A stretch of DNA of 64,000 nt from Cristatella mucedo (GCA_009760855.2 WPIO01000011.1:1-64000), one strand, 5' to 3'; positions 1 through 13,368 are shown, counted from the stretch's first letter. Numbers and translations are program-made. The notes: generated by a model from the sequence alone, not told the origin.

Positions 1-1500
1 GGGAAGGGAAGGGAAGGCAATAAGGTCCGGATCTCCATCCTTATGTGCCACGTGAGACACTGGCTGTTGATAACTCCGGCAGCACATGGAGATCGCATGA
101 CAACATATGGCCATGCTTCTTTTTGGGTAAGGAAGGCGGGTGCCGAGAAAGAGATCCGGTTGATTTAGTGAGCCATGAATGTATTATTATTATAATATTA
201 TCATAACTTTTATGCTTTTACAACATAATTGCAGCGTTGATCTATCTCTTGCTCTTTGCGCGTGGCAAAGACTTAGTCGCCCATAGAAGACACGCAACCT
301 ATTATTATTATTAATATCATCTCAGAGGTATGGGAGCTCTCGAATAGATGATGAACCATTCTATCATTGCCTCGGCTTGACGCTTAGAACTCTTACTTGA
401 GGCTCCGCTCAAGCAACACAACGCTTACGGTAGATGCAAAACTGTGCAGGCAGCCCAAGCCCTGTCGAATACAAATATCGTGATACACCACTACTCAACT
501 GATGTCCGATCACCTACTAGGTCCATTCATTATTGTTTTCGACCCGGCCATTGAAATCGAGTTCTAAATGTGTATCGTCTTAGGCTCCCTATCACAGCAC
601 TTACCAGGCTGACCGTTACATCCATCTAACCAACTTCAAATCCTTTTAAAAAGACTGCATCTAGTTTATAGTGCTCACAGCCCAGGAACCACCCTACCGA
701 CGTCACAACACCTGACTGACATTAGCAAGCCAAAACTAAAATTCTTCCCAAATTGCCCCACATCTGTGTGAATTGTCGTTTACGTGCCTATACATGCTCA
801 AATTTTGCATTATTAAAATCAGCTACAGACATAATTGACACGCAAATCACCTAGAAGGTGATTTAATTAAATTATCTTTTGCAAATGTACGAAGTTTCAC
901 ACCTTATTAACGTTACAGACAACTTCGTAATACGGACTTAATTTAATCTCAAAATTCCTTACAGAATTTGAGAATAAGTAAGTGAATAGTAACATAACAG
1001 GCGGTTAGCGAATGCTTTAGCATCGGAAGCAGGGAGATGCTGTCGAGGACAGATCGTAAAGACCCGCAGAGCAAAAGATCCTCACAAACCTTGCTCATCA
1101 GGACTGAACCACATGAAGCATTATACAAACTGTCTGTTTGAGGCCATTGTATCAATGAAACTACACAACTAACTGCAGCATTAGTTGTTCGTTTCAATAA
1201 GTGGACACAAATCCAAACTCCAAAACCTATATATTTAAAGACTAACCTTTCTATGCCATATCTAGAATGAAGCTACTGAAAACGAACAGCACATGTCATA
1301 GATGGCACCAATAAATTGCTTGCTGTCGGTCGAAATGATCAAACGGTGTCACTCTGACTTAGTACTGAGATCACCTTAGGTTTATCGTAGAGTTTTTGCA
1401 CTTTCGAAAGTAATCCATAGCACGATATTCCACAAATAATTAATAATCATTATATCGATGATCCAGCTGACAGTAAAATAACTCCTAAACATGTTATCTC
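1..1500. other. No gene recognised
   Basis: The window opens in a short GGGAA-type repeat. The rest is AT-rich unique-looking sequence with short ATT runs near 182-200 and 300-312. No open frame here resembles a known protein or shows coding character. Confidence 0.5.
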
Positions 1501-1505
1501 TAGAT

Positions 1506-1509
<4 letters not shown>

Positions 1510-1594
<85 letters not shown>

Positions 1595-1616
1595 GAGAGA
1601 GAGAGAGAGAGAGACA
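1510..1616. repeat. (GA)n microsatellite
   Basis: Uninterrupted GA dinucleotides for about 80 bases, then GA with a GTGA interruption ending in ACACA. The Arg-Glu and Ser-Leu open frames read across it are artefacts of the repeat. Confidence 0.97.
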
Positions 1617-1619
1617 CAC

Positions 1620-3660
1620 AAACTAAAATACAGTACAACACAGACACTAAAGGTTTGTGGAATTCATGTCGAGTGCAGCTGGCACAGAGCTGATTTGCTC
1701 TCAGAAACGTAGGCTGCACCATTTTTTATGTTCTTTTCAGCTTGCGGACTCACAGATGATTAAAACTATTATTACAAGAAAATAAGCACAGAAACCAGAT
1801 TGTTATATCTGGTAGCCAGATGCGCAGTGTGCCGAAACGCTCAGGGGTTTCGCTGATGACCTGTATGACGGTCCAGCAGCAGATCAGGCATAACACCGGC
1901 ACCGTCGGCACATTTTGCACGTATGGCAAAATCTTAATAATACGACGACAGCCTACTACAGCATGAGTGTTAAACGTTCATGGCGTTATTTCATTGTTGA
2001 AGTTGAATGGAAAGAAGTATTGAACAGAGTGAACGATAACCAGTTGTTTTATTACACTATCATCTTATCGATGCAGAGGCCGTGAAGCAATAAATAAACA
2101 TTGAAGTTTGCTGGATTGATGGTAGACGACGATGGTGGAATGAGTTCAGAGTTTCGTGGCATGATATTACATTGTTTGGTCTGTGGAGGCTAGATCCCTT
2201 ACTACTTCTTCCACCTTGGCATCATCCATAGCTTCACCTGATTAAGCGCACCAGCCGATCTGAATGAATCACAAAATGATTGTGATCGAAGCGAACAGAG
2301 AGCATGGAAGTTCCATTACAGCAGGACGCCGCTGGCGAGAGCTGGAATGAGGAAGAACAGGGAACACATGTTGAAGCCTGATATGTGCTCGCTTAAAAGG
2401 ACGCCCTGAACCTGGCCTGATCCATTAACAGCAGTAGTGCAACCAAAACATCACTGTAGCTGCGACAGAGAGCGTATCACAGATCATTCTTCGTGGATCC
2501 CTGTGGAAACAAAGCATAGCAAAAAGAAACCTGAGCCGATCCGGCACTTTGAGCCACTTCGTTGGTCGGCTTATGCATCCCACCGAGCTGCAACGTCTGT
2601 CCAGTGCTGCCAGAGGAGTTCATTCAACCACTTCGCAGATACCATGAGTCCGTAAGTCACCTTCGTGCAGTGGCTCAACACTGATCCTCATTCTCTCCTA
2701 AAATGATGAAACCAGACTATAGCCATTCACAACTTTGCTCCAATTTTACCCTGCAGCCTCTTGTATTTACTTACACCAGCACAGCGCAAATTCCTTCAAA
2801 AATCATTAAATGATCAGCAGCTTGTAGAAAAAGGCGCCTTAATGGTTACTACCACCGCTGTAGCTGGCAAGTCGAACCGTCAACGGAGGATCTGAACCCA
2901 CGACCCTGTCGAAGAGCGGCACCCAGGGGCGCTAAGTTCCTGAGCACCCCACTAACCCAGCAATCGGGGCAGATATATAACAAGTCACGCTCACCAAATC
3001 AGATCTTCCCCGTGAGAAAGCCGATCTGATCCACGCCGAAAGAAATGGTGTAAGTTTGCTGTCAAGGTCAGTTTAAACAGTCTGGCTGCAGTCTCAGAAG
3101 GAGTATAAGCTGCTACCTGAGTCATTCATAACATGCCAAAAGGCACAGTAGCTTAGTAGAGAGATTATTACAATACTGGTAGAGGTTTTTCAGTTTTGCT
3201 ATGTTGTACTATCGATCTGAGTATTTAAAGAACCCGACTTTTTCATGTTAATCAACAGCCTGCAATGCAGCATTAAACCAAAGACAGGTTAGAGACAGTG
3301 GCATGTGGAGCTGAGAAACCTGAGTGCATGTACAGCAGCATGTGTATTTAGCAAAACTTTAGTGGCTGTGAGACAGCAGCAAAGACAGAGAAAAACAACA
3401 GCATCCTCGACAAGTCTTATTTTGGTTAATGTAGCCACATGATCTCAACCATAGTCCGCTTGAATCTTGTTCATGTAAACTGCAGCCTTAATACATATCA
3501 CTTAGAACATTGAAAAGGTATAGAGGAGTCAGCTACAAATGAACACACAGAACAGAGGACACAAACACTGCAGAAATAACACATAACTGAGAATATACAT
3601 ATAATATAATCAAAACAGCACATGGGAACCATGAGGGAAAAAATAATATAAGATAAACAA
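1620..3660. other. No gene recognised
   Basis: Mixed-composition sequence. A stretch near 2870-2960 contains a reverse-complement tRNA B-box-like string (GAACCCACGACC), suggesting an old SINE fragment. No supported coding region. Confidence 0.4.
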
Positions 3661-3663
3661 AAG

Positions 3664-3745
3664 ACACAGATATACAGAGAGAGAAGAGAGAGACGAAGAT
3701 AGAAGAGAGAGACATGTTAGAAAGAGAGAGAGATAAGAGAGAAGA

Positions 3746-3788
<43 letters not shown>
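3664..3788. repeat. GA-rich low-complexity tract
   Basis: Imperfect GA repeats with AGAGA/GATAGA variants, ending in a pure (GA)n run of about 35 bases. Frames read through it are low-complexity artefacts. Confidence 0.95.
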
Positions 3789-3789
<1 letters not shown>

Positions 3790-3984
3790 GGTTCACCTGC
3801 ATGTAAAGAGGTAGAATATTTAGAAACCTCAAAAAGAATTAAAAATAAAAACCCCACCTAATCCCACCAGCAGCTATCCTGATGACATGCATGTACAGTG
3901 ACATGAAATATTAGCCTTATCCGAGTATTATTCCATGGAAAATGCTATTCATAATAATATCCACTAAATGATATACAATCATAG

Positions 3985-4100
3985 TAATTCATTTGTAGAG
4001 CCCTAAGAGAACCGAATTTACCAGTAATTTCTATACCTGGCCTGTTTCATCGACCTCAGCCAGACCTTGTCAAGAGTACCTTAACCATGACTTAAGTCAT
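3985..4100 (-). mobile_element. Decayed tRNA-derived SINE, family 1
   Basis: The + strand reads a CATTTGTAGAGCCCTAAGAGAAC tail (3993-4015) and then CCTCAGCCAGACCTTG...ACCTTAACCA. These are the reverse complements of the tail and tRNA-like head of the better copies at 18.9, 35.3 and 40.0 kb. The B box is degraded. Confidence 0.45.
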
Positions 4101-7100
4101 TTTAAATAATGTACCAAGACTAATGAGACTACAAAACTACATTTAGATAAAGCAATAGAATGACAGCAGAGCAGGTGAAGAGGGAGAGAACTGATTGTTG
4201 AACTGAAAGCCACAGAAACGCTTAGTCTGAGCATCTTTTACAACATTTGAATTATTGATGACAGTTAAAGCAAATATTTTGTTCTTCGTAGTTGGAATGT
4301 CATCTCTGGTTAAAAGAACCACTGAAATAAAACATCATGTCAAAGATCATCTAGAACATGACCAATTAGGTCTGATTATGTATATATAGGACAAGATGGA
4401 GGAGACCACAGGGGTCCGAACCCCAATTCAAAGGACTCACAACTTTTGCGGCAGGTTGGTCATGAGTCTGAGCAGAGAGAAGCTTGCCTGATCTTAAGGT
4501 TGTACAAAGGGATCTCTGGTGATGTCTCCTTCAGTTCAGTCCATAGTTTTGTAGTTACTTTTCATAAATAAAACTAGTATATGAGATGATACTAAGTATC
4601 AGTAATGATTTGAAATGGAGGCAAAAATAACCTTTGAGACTTGATATCATAATAATGCAAATGATCTTATGGCAACACTGAATACAAAGGGTGATACAAT
4701 TATAAGGGAATAACTGAAGAAAATAATTTTATCTGAATTAGAACAATTTGAATGAATAACCAGAATCTGATAATTGGAGAATCACTTGAATGGAATTGAT
4801 CCGAAACCCTTGAACCATTATGTTCACTTGATCAATAAAGCAAGAAACGATAAACAGGCAAAGTAGCAGCCAAAAGAAAGTGCACCTCCTTACTAAGATG
4901 GTCTACATGCGCTGGGGTGGATATAGGACGGCATCTGTCGAATGTTTCTGGCTTAGCCAAAACCTGAATCAATAGAATATCAACACCTTGTAATAGCAGG
5001 AGAAATCAACATGCATACTAAATAGAAAACGGCAAATGGGCAGGACACTCCCTCAAAAGTTAAATGACTAGTCGACTCTTCACAAATAAAGATCAAAGAG
5101 ATATCAGCATGATCAGTGATAGAGAAAGGATAGATTGAGAGAATCAATGTCTGAATGACACTGCAATCAGAGATTTCACAGGGGTGAAAAACAGACTCAA
5201 CATCCACTATACACAGGTTCCGATGAGAGAGAAAGCAAACCGACAGACAGATAGCAAACCCCAAGCCAAAGACAGCATCAGACTCTGTTACACATGCTGA
5301 TATTCTTGACCACATTTGAGTGCGGGTTCTTTCGAAAGGAGTACAGAAATATGAGCATGTGGACTTAGCTTATAGTTGCAGGTCGCTTGTCTCAAGAAGA
5401 CGAGCAATAGATGGAATAGTGTAAACAAGAGCCAGTCCTCGAATGCTGAAGATCAGGTCCTATGACTGACAGCCATAGACGATAGTAAACAGCATGGTGT
5501 GCAGCATAGACGAACAATATTAATGGATTGATGACAGCAATAGAACCGAAATGCTCAACTGGCTGAGCAGTAGTAGAATTAGAACGGAAGAAGTGGAGAC
5601 GTTAGATAGATAGTCCCATTGAGTGTCTTCATACGCAGCTTGTCGTGCATCTTCATTTTTCTGGATCATGGATCACAGCCTCAATTGGAGGTCCTAAGAA
5701 ACCCCTCCATATCACAGTATGAAGTTACAGGAAATGCTAGTTCATGCAGCACCACGTGTGGCAGAATAGCCGATACTCGAATTCATCCGTAAAAATAGCG
5801 GTGCTGGAAAAAGGATACTATACTAGAACAGCTGTTATTGACTTGTTTGAATGGCATTATATGGACAAGGAATCAGACCAACCCCTCCTATTCTCTTCCT
5901 TCCTCCGCCTATGGATCTGGTCAATAGCTAGGTACTAATGTAACAAAGCAATGACTCTGGTGAACGTCGGCAGCCTTCCAATGCGACTGACCTGTGCCGC
6001 GCAGCAGCCTTCGGTCACGGCATTCGCTTTGGACTGGCCATCTCACCGCTTCCCCTCCTTTCCTCCTCCCTCTCTCCTCTCTCTCTCTCTCTCAGATTCC
6101 ACCGCAGAGTGAGTCAGCTTGTGTACCTGTTGGCAAAGCTAATCTTCCAAGAACATCCTGAGAGGCCTGGGAGGAGTGTTGGTGGGCCTTTGCTCCTCGG
6201 ATATTTATCTCCATTCACCTCATAAAGGGCTTCAGTCCTTTTTGGGAAAACCACTCGGCATTGCTTAGTCAAGATTTTAACTGCCGGGCATTGCTTGAAT
6301 ATGTCAAACTATACCCAAATTGTTTAACTATATATATTATTTGCCTATTTACTGGTGGTTATTGAACTTCGAGATTCTCAAAGGCTGAGGTTCATAGCTG
6401 AGTTAGAGCAAAGAGCAGCAGAGAAGCAGCAGCTTGAACATTATTATCTGTTTGCCGACAGGTGATTTAGTGAAGCAGTTAGCTTTCCAGTGTTTGCACG
6501 CTATTGAGCTGATGTCGAAGCTGACCGCCAATTGTATTCCATTTCGATAAGTGAAGGTTTCTCCACACGAGCCTTTCTACTTCTAACAGTCCTGGGACCG
6601 TAAGTAGTGACTTGTCGCCTGTACTCAGATTGGCTGAGTCAGCTGATGAGGTAATACTACCTGAACCTTGGTTTGCCCTAGTGCCCGGCACAGACCTGCT
6701 GCTTTGTTAATTACCTATCGGCAGCTTCACCGTTGCTAAAGAACCAGCCTCTACTTCCCAATGGCCCTGATGCAAGAGTTGATTTACAGCTTCTTAGTAT
6801 GGTAGCTTTTGTGCCATCACCGCCGGCAGGCGAGGAAGGACCACCCACCGTGATCTAACTGATCGTAAATAGTACGAAAATAGCCCACCTAGCGGAGCCA
6901 TTACGGCCTCTTGACATCAGCCGTTGAACTCACTAGACACCCTACGTTTATGTAAAATCTGATTATCTGAATTAGCAATATAATAAGTGTTAGTGTGTCT
7001 GCAGCACAATACATATACATAAACTCTGTATGGAAAAGTTTGTCCTTATCATGCCTGAGCCACTTCTGCTTATCACTACCTCAACTGATCCTGTGAAGAC

Positions 7101-8005
7101 CAGCAACGCTCTTTCACTTTTCTCTTTGATTTTAGATAAGCCCATACTTGAATTACCAAAGGTCAATAGGCTTGGATTATAGACTCTACAAACTCTCCCA
7201 TATAAATAATCATATAGTCTTTGGAGTTACAAGAGAGACAGTACAAGCACTGAGACAAAACGACACTTGATAGTGAATAAATATATCCATGCACAATGCT
7301 TTTCACAGAAAGATTACTTTATCTACCTATATGCATATGTACACAGTACTGAAAAGATCATCACACAAAATATGGCAGCAATGATGGAATACCCAGATGA
7401 TCGCAAAAGAAGAACTGCCCTACATGATCAATTAACCACTATTACAAATTCTTATTATTGAATATGAAGCAAAGCTTAAGAGCAATACTCACCGACAGAA
7501 ACGTCTGTCCCTGACTGATGGAGTTGGGGACGAGAAGATGCTAACATATGCTCGAGATGCTAGGCTGATCATATTATTGCAATCTAATTTTATGGCTTCC
7601 AATATGTTAGCTGACAATCAATGACAGCCAAAATCATTGAAGGTAGAACAGCAAACACAGAGCAACCAAAATTACTTACTAAGGAGTGCTGAGGAAGATA
7701 CTGACCTTTCTTTCTTCATATTCTTCTTCTTAAGAACCCTCTCAATGATCTGTCTGTTCATCTCTACCTCTTCTCATTTAATCCTGACTCCTTATCTCAC
7801 CTCTCGACCTGGCTTCAAGGTCTGTCTCTGCCTCTCTCTGTTTGGTCTGTCTGTCTCATCTGCCTCTGTCATCTGTCTTCCCCACTTGCCTCTCATTCTG
7901 GCATTTGTCTCTGTCTAGTATGTTCCAGGTCTTTGTTTTGTCTCTCTATTTAGTGAGATCCACTGTGTTTCTTTTTCAGCATCTCCAAGTCTTCTTCATC
8001 GTAAT
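4100..8005. other. No gene recognised
   Basis: No frame resembles a known protein. There is a CT-rich patch near 6055-6095 and a CT-rich patch with TCTG repeats near 7700-7920. A B-box-like palindromic string (GGGGTCCGAACCCC) near 4412 may be a relic SINE head. Confidence 0.4.
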
Positions 8006-8007
8006 GA

Positions 8008-8015
8008 GCACACAC

Positions 8016-8073
<58 letters not shown>

Positions 8074-8096
8074 TACATATATACACACAGAGGCAT
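8008..8096. repeat. (CA)n microsatellite
   Basis: ACAC repeats interrupted by single ATAT steps. The Cys/Val and Thr/His frames read here are repeat artefacts. Confidence 0.96.
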
Positions 8097-8099
8097 ATA

Positions 8100-9490
8100 C
8101 ATTGACACAGACACGTACATGAGCAACAATATACACATTTCCTGGGTGACTTTCTTTGTTTATTCCATCTGTCTTTTTCTCTCTCTGTTTTTTTCATCTC
8201 TTCTATCTCCAGACAAACATGTAGTAGCTGCCAAGATCCGGAACGGAGTTGTTACTCAACAGTCCGATGCTCGTTAGCCACATATGCACATTCATTCTAC
8301 AGACATAGCCCACTTTCACATTATCCACGCTTAAGGATACTATCCATCCATCCATAGAAATCTCCGACCAACCTAAAATGATGACAGATTTGCCGCACGC
8401 CACGGGACTGAGCAGAAACAGCACATGAACACACAACCACATGCAAAAACCACACACATGGGCCTTAACAAAACACGTTCATCCGACATAACTGAGCAGG
8501 CTGAAAAAGTCACAATTTCAAAGCGTGATCCAAAAAAAGGGTAGAAATCAGAACAAAGAGACAATTACACAATAACTAAGCTAAAACCAAGCTGAGCTAC
8601 ATGTGCATTGGAACACGATAATGTAGCAAGCAAAATGCAAAACAATAGTCAAACCAGAAACACGACTCCCTCAGGGTATAGGAAACTTAGAACTTTACCC
8701 AGTTATTTTTGACAGCATTATAGAAAAACTCAATCAATGTATTTCCATTTCATACACAGCTTAACCAACAATCCTGCAGCGTCAAAGATTTAGCCTTTAA
8801 ACGACTTCTAAAAGTGGGGAACATTGGGTACTACAAAGGTTAGGTAAAAAACCCACATTTCACGAAATCAAAATGTAAGAATTATTATTCCCCTGATGCC
8901 CAGGTCCCAGCGCACTTCAATATTACATGCATACCTCTAGGCTTATCCCAAGTTTGTCAGGGAAGAACTCCAACAGCTGCCTGGCTGCATACTGAAATAT
9001 ATCTGACTTTGATGCCACATTAGCACCTTCCATGCATCAAAGCGCTGGACGCATGACCGGCAGTGGCAACACGAGCTGACGCCAACCCACTGCTACAGTG
9101 TGTCGATGGACCACTGACAAAGACCACAGATGGCCGCCAGAAGGCAGACAAGTTTTACTAAATTGAGTATCTAGCCATGAAGCAGAAGGTTAGCATGAAA
9201 ATTTATGCATCGCTAAGTCAGCCTAATACTAGCAGTGGCACAATTCTTCCCAGTGCCACGACCCTTAAACAAGCTCACGCAGTAACGACCCCAAACCATA
9301 AAATTATTGTGTACCACAGTGAGATGGCATGCATTTCCGATGGTCTGACTCAGTTGTACTTTGCCTTGATTCCCTCCAGCCTTCGAGCACCCCGAATTCT
9401 TTAACCTTGCAGCATATATTGATGACATCCGCAATACGATGTGCAAAACCATTTAAACTAAATGATGATAAAAAAAGTTAATAGCTATGG
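8100..9490. other. No gene recognised
   Basis: Unique-looking sequence with no frame of recognisable coding character and no repeat matching the other families in the window. Confidence 0.4.
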
Positions 9491-9494
9491 GCAA

Positions 9495-9765
9495 ACCTTG
9501 TGATTTTAGGTCTCTTCATTCTCTGGCTTCGGTCTACCTATCAGATCTACTCCCCCACCAGGCCAAGCATCGTACCACCCGTTTTTCTGAAACTAACTGT
9601 TTACCCATACCCTGTGACGTCACTACACCTCCCATTTGACCCACATTTAAAAGAACCAGAAACACACCTATTTACAGCATTAGTGGGTCCCGTGATTCGT
9701 CCTTTTATGGAAAGGTGCTGACACTCAGCATGCTGCTACCAACTACTTTGTATGGTGTTTATCAA
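9495..9765 (+). mobile_element. LINE fragment (reverse transcriptase C-terminal region)
   Basis: The DNA matches the copy at 36.2 kb. It has the TAGGTC-CTTCATTCTCTGGCT segment, the segment reading ATCTACTCCCCCACC, and then the CATTAGTGGGTCCC-TGATTCGTCC block of the 3' untranslated region. Reading frames are broken. It appears interrupted by the TA run and SINE that follow, with its 3' tail resuming at about 9956. Confidence 0.7.
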
Positions 9766-9771
9766 TACATA

Positions 9772-9820
9772 CTATATATATGAATGAATATATACATATA
9801 TATATATATATATATAATCT
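9772..9820. repeat. (TA)n tract
   Basis: ATATAT run lying at the 3' edge of the minus-oriented SINE next to it. It is probably the SINE's own expanded tail. Confidence 0.85.
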
Positions 9821-9956
9821 ATTAAGAAGACCCCAAGAGAACTTAATTCAGGCGACTTCATCGTACGCCCTCGGGCCGCAGGCGCACGCACCGCAGCCAG
9901 ACCTTTGGTCGGGTGGCGAGCATCTTAAACCACTGGACCACCCAGTTCGGCATCAT
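9820..9956 (-). mobile_element. tRNA-derived SINE, family 1
   Basis: The tail ACCCCAAGAGAACTTAATTC, then a degraded head containing CCAGACCTTTGGTCGGGTGG, CGAGCATCTTAAACCACTGG and CCCAGTTCGGC, all reverse complement of the family head. It sits between two parts of one LINE copy, so it is probably a nested insertion. Confidence 0.65.
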
Positions 9957-10070
9957 GACTACCACTCACTATTCGTTCGGGTTTACTGTGCAGCATAATG
10001 TAAAGCACCTAGAAAGCGACTGAGCTCTCTGAGGGCACCTTATCAAGCGCATGATTTATTCTTATTATCT
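9957..10070 (+). mobile_element. LINE 3' tail
   Basis: Contains ACTCACTATTC, then GCATAATGTAAAGCACCTAG and CTCTGAGGGCACCTTATCAA, then GCGCATG. This corresponds to the terminal GCGCTTTATCAAGCGC hairpin and ATT tail of the LINE family (compare 36735-36842). Confidence 0.7.
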
Positions 10071-10255
10071 GCGGAAAGGGTCGTTCGACCCCCAAAGGGG
10101 CTCGCGAGACCCCACAGGTTGAGAACTCGCTGTCATTACGCGGCTTGAGGCAATCTCTGTCAGGCCTTCTATTTCCTGTCTTTCTCACTTCCGCGGTACA
10201 TTCCTATGCGAATTGTGGTACAGCCGATTGCATGCAGATCAGACCACAGTGGCAC

Positions 10256-10790
10256 TAATAATAATAATAATACTGCACTCGATAAAGCACCATACAGAAC
10301 CTCATAACTTCTCTCCGAGATGCTTTACATTTGCATGCAAGGGAAACACGCTAATTTAATGGTGAGTGAAATCATGCTTGATAAACAAGCAAAATGAATA
10401 ACATGCATCCGACAGTCACAGGTCTAGCAGGCAAATGTATCTAGTGTCCGAAATGCACCGTTGTCAGCACGCCGCATACGCACATCAAGGACGAATCACA
10501 GGGACCCACTAAATGCTCAGTCCTAAATAGGTGTTGTGTTTAAAGTCTAAATGTGCTCAGGGTAGGGGACTGTTCTAACGCAGGGCTGGGAGGGAGCTCC
10601 AGCTTTGGGAGCATACAAAACTATGCCCCGGTCCGCGAAAAGGATTTCGAGGCTGCACGTGTTGATCGAATGTTGGATTCCGAAAAGCGCGGAGGTACGA
10701 TGCTATGGCTGATGGGGAGTATATCTGAGAGATAGGCTGGAGCCGTAGAATGAAGTGGACCCAAAAGTGAGATACAGTCGTATTCTAAGA
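10256..10790 (-). mobile_element. LINE 3' fragment, minus orientation
   Basis: Begins with AATAATAAT and the hairpin tail (GATAAAGCACC...GATGCTTTACATTTGCA). It continues through the CACAGGGACCCACTAAATGC block and the segment matching the reverse transcriptase end (GGGAGCATAC, TTGGATTCCGAAAAGCG). Frames are broken. Confidence 0.8.
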
Positions 10791-13249
10791 GAGTACAGGC
10801 TCTCAGCGAAGAGCAAGGCACGAAACCTGAAGTCACGCGACCTCATTCTTTCATAGACCTACTGGCTCTTCAATCGTTCTCACTTTGTCTCAGCATCTCT
10901 ACCTCCCTCACCTCCCATCTATCTTTGCTTCTCTTTGCATCTCGCTTCTCTCTCTCTCTCTTTGCTTTCTCACTGTCTGCTTGTCTCAACTCAATCCCTC
11001 AATCCTCTACCTTTGCTTTCTATTTGCCATCTCTCTCTCTCGCTCTCTCTCTCTTTGCTCTATGTCGCTTGTCTCTGTGTCTTCTTCTTACTTTCTGGCT
11101 TTCAGTCACTCGAGCTCTCAAACTAATCCCTCTCTCCCTTTGTCAACACTGTACACAAATGGCAGTAAGATTCATCAAAAGTGAAAGAACATTGTAACAG
11201 TAATTACAAACTCTGTTCCTTTACCAGAACCCTAGAAGCCAATCTATGTCTAGCACTGACATATTAAGGATAGAAGGATGACTCAATGGATGATGTCACA
11301 TCACTGAATGACATCGGAGTATCTCTTGATTTGACTGCGTTAAAAACGCTAAAACCCTCTACCTTTTTTCTCACAGCCTTGGGTCCTGTCTGAGTAAATC
11401 TTTTCCCATTGTGTGAAACTATCCCTTATAAATTAAAAAAACCCAAGCCGGGCATTGAGTTCAGATGGCAAGGGCAATATGATTTGTGGCATAGCCAGCC
11501 CCCATGCAATCGTATTTATTTTCTGTGAGCTACGAGTGCTTTCCGGTGCAGAACACAGTGCTTGTCACTAACTATGACCCTACTGGCCACCAGCTGAGGG
11601 TGCACTTCTTGTGGGTCCAAGGTACCCGAGTAGCATTTTTGTCTAATCATGACGTGTTGGCGATGGCTACTGCATGCTTGCCTACGCACGACACATACAA
11701 AATAGGTCGATAACTATTTTTTTGCTGAAGGCTTACTTGAAACTGAGAGTTGCAAAGGGACCGAACCAGGAGAATAAGTTCCCTGAGGTTTGGCTACAAA
11801 GAGATGTATTTCCTTGCGTTGGAAGCACAGTACCTAACGGCATGGCATCAAAGGAATTTGAAAATAGTTACGTACACAAAAAGTCCCGATTTACGAAGAG
11901 CCGTGGTACAATACTAGAGGCCCCGGATAGGAGAAAGCATTTCGGGAACACACGTACCCTGTTGGCAAGTCAATGCAGGGAAGTAAAAGTGAGTGACAGA
12001 GCCTTGAAGTCGATGCACTGCCATGCTGTAGACATCCGAGCTCGGTGTGAGGTGGCAGATGACACAGATCGGTGAGGGGTTGACATATACGTTGGGAGAA
12101 AAATGTACAGATCGCGTTAGATCTGACAGATCGTTTGAGAAATGACAGGAGCGGTGAGGAAATTATACATGCGGAAGTTGCTTAACATGTCACGAATGAT
12201 CAGCCAAGGGGCTGCATGAATTTTGAACCAAGGCTCCAAGTTTCCTCATTGCAAAAGACAGTAAGACATACAAGTAGACTCGCCACGCAGACCTTGCACG
12301 GAGATAATACACAGGGTAAGACAACCGAAAAGAAACGCTTCCATGGACTCACTAGATCGGCGGCCCCTCCGTCAAATGCTACAAGGTATGAAATATAGAG
12401 TATGAAATATGCCCATCTTTTTAAAAATAAGGCATTTTTGTTTTTAAAGAGTAAATATGAACTAGCATTTTAGCTATCAAGATAACAGTAGCCCCATGAG
12501 TATCTTTTAAAATGTTATCAATAGATATTTTAGATTTAAATTTATCGATTTGAATGAACCGCAAATCAGACGCGTGCAAACAGAATGGAAGGGGTACTCC
12601 GCGAAGTACGGCTAACCACATTGCTTTGAGCAATACTAGGCAGATACATAACGTGGCAATACAGTTCAAAATTTCGCTCTTTCACATGCAAGTGAAAACC
12701 ACAGTGAAAGTTAGAAGAAATTTTTAAAGCATATGTGGTTCCAATTTTAAAACGGTGTTAACTCAATATCGCTGACGACGTTTCATACTCCTTCTCCATG
12801 AAGCAAAGACAAACAAGTCGCTTCGAAGGGCTAACAAGATGCAAACACTGGCGGCCACATGTGCCTTTACAGGCGCTTTTGCTTCTTCACACCCGAGCTT
12901 ACAGATGAGCCAGCGCGGCGGCTGGCAACGCGACGCTTACCCACGCTGGCTACACCAGCGAGCTGCCCCATAGATAACACACTCAAATGATGCACCACAG
13001 GAAACCAGAAAGCTCTGCAGACATACAGCCAGTGTTAAAAGCTCAGCTTACTTTTGACTTTCCTACGGCACTGTCTCCGAGACAGATTATTTTTACCCTT
13101 TCCTCCCCGGCTCCGGTTTTTTTTTCGCATCGTAGTTAGGCGCCGAAGCGTCGGACGCCATTACTGCAACCGTGCCGGCGGAAAATCAGCGAGCCCATTT
13201 GTTGCATATTGCGCTTCCGGTTGTTCCCCGTAGCCCTCCTGACTGGAGA
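10791..13249. other. No gene recognised; CT-rich patch
   Basis: About 10940-11070 is CT-rich low complexity, which generates Ser/Leu open frames. A 133-codon + frame at 11674-12075 has no recognisable family and no clear splice context. GC rises from about 12.85 kb toward the renalase gene, so the renalase promoter presumably lies in 12.9-13.25 kb, although no specific core promoter element is visible. Confidence 0.4.
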
Positions 13250-13368
13250 ATGAGAGCACTAATAGTTGGCTGCGGCTTTCACGGGAAGTGCTATCGCTAG
13301 GTTTTTTTGAGCGAGCGCATCCAAAATATCGAAGTGACAATTTGGGAGAAAGCACGCGGAGTCCCCCG
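13250..13368 (+). pseudogene. RNLS: Renalase exon 1 (N-terminal FAD-binding segment, contains TAG)
   Basis: The ATG at 13250 opens MRALIVGCGFHGKCYR, followed by TAG at 13298-13300, then VFLSERIQNIEVTIWEKARG in the same frame. Aligned to human renalase, the spacing from the first glycine of GxGxxG to W-(D/E)-K-A is identical (W is the 26th residue in both). The stop therefore replaces one residue without any length change. The donor CCCCCG|GTACGC at 13369 is the best nearby, but it gives phase 2 where exon 2 needs phase 1. Confidence 0.8.

Noticed and set aside
1382-1722. Ser-Leu and Arg-Glu open frames on both strands
   Set aside because: They are translations of the (GA)n run. The same applies near 3.7, 10.95, 14.7, 17.4 and 27.8 kb.
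11674-12075. 133-codon + strand frame
   Set aside because: No recognisable family, no repeat, no clear splice sites or conserved motifs; compatible with chance in this composition.
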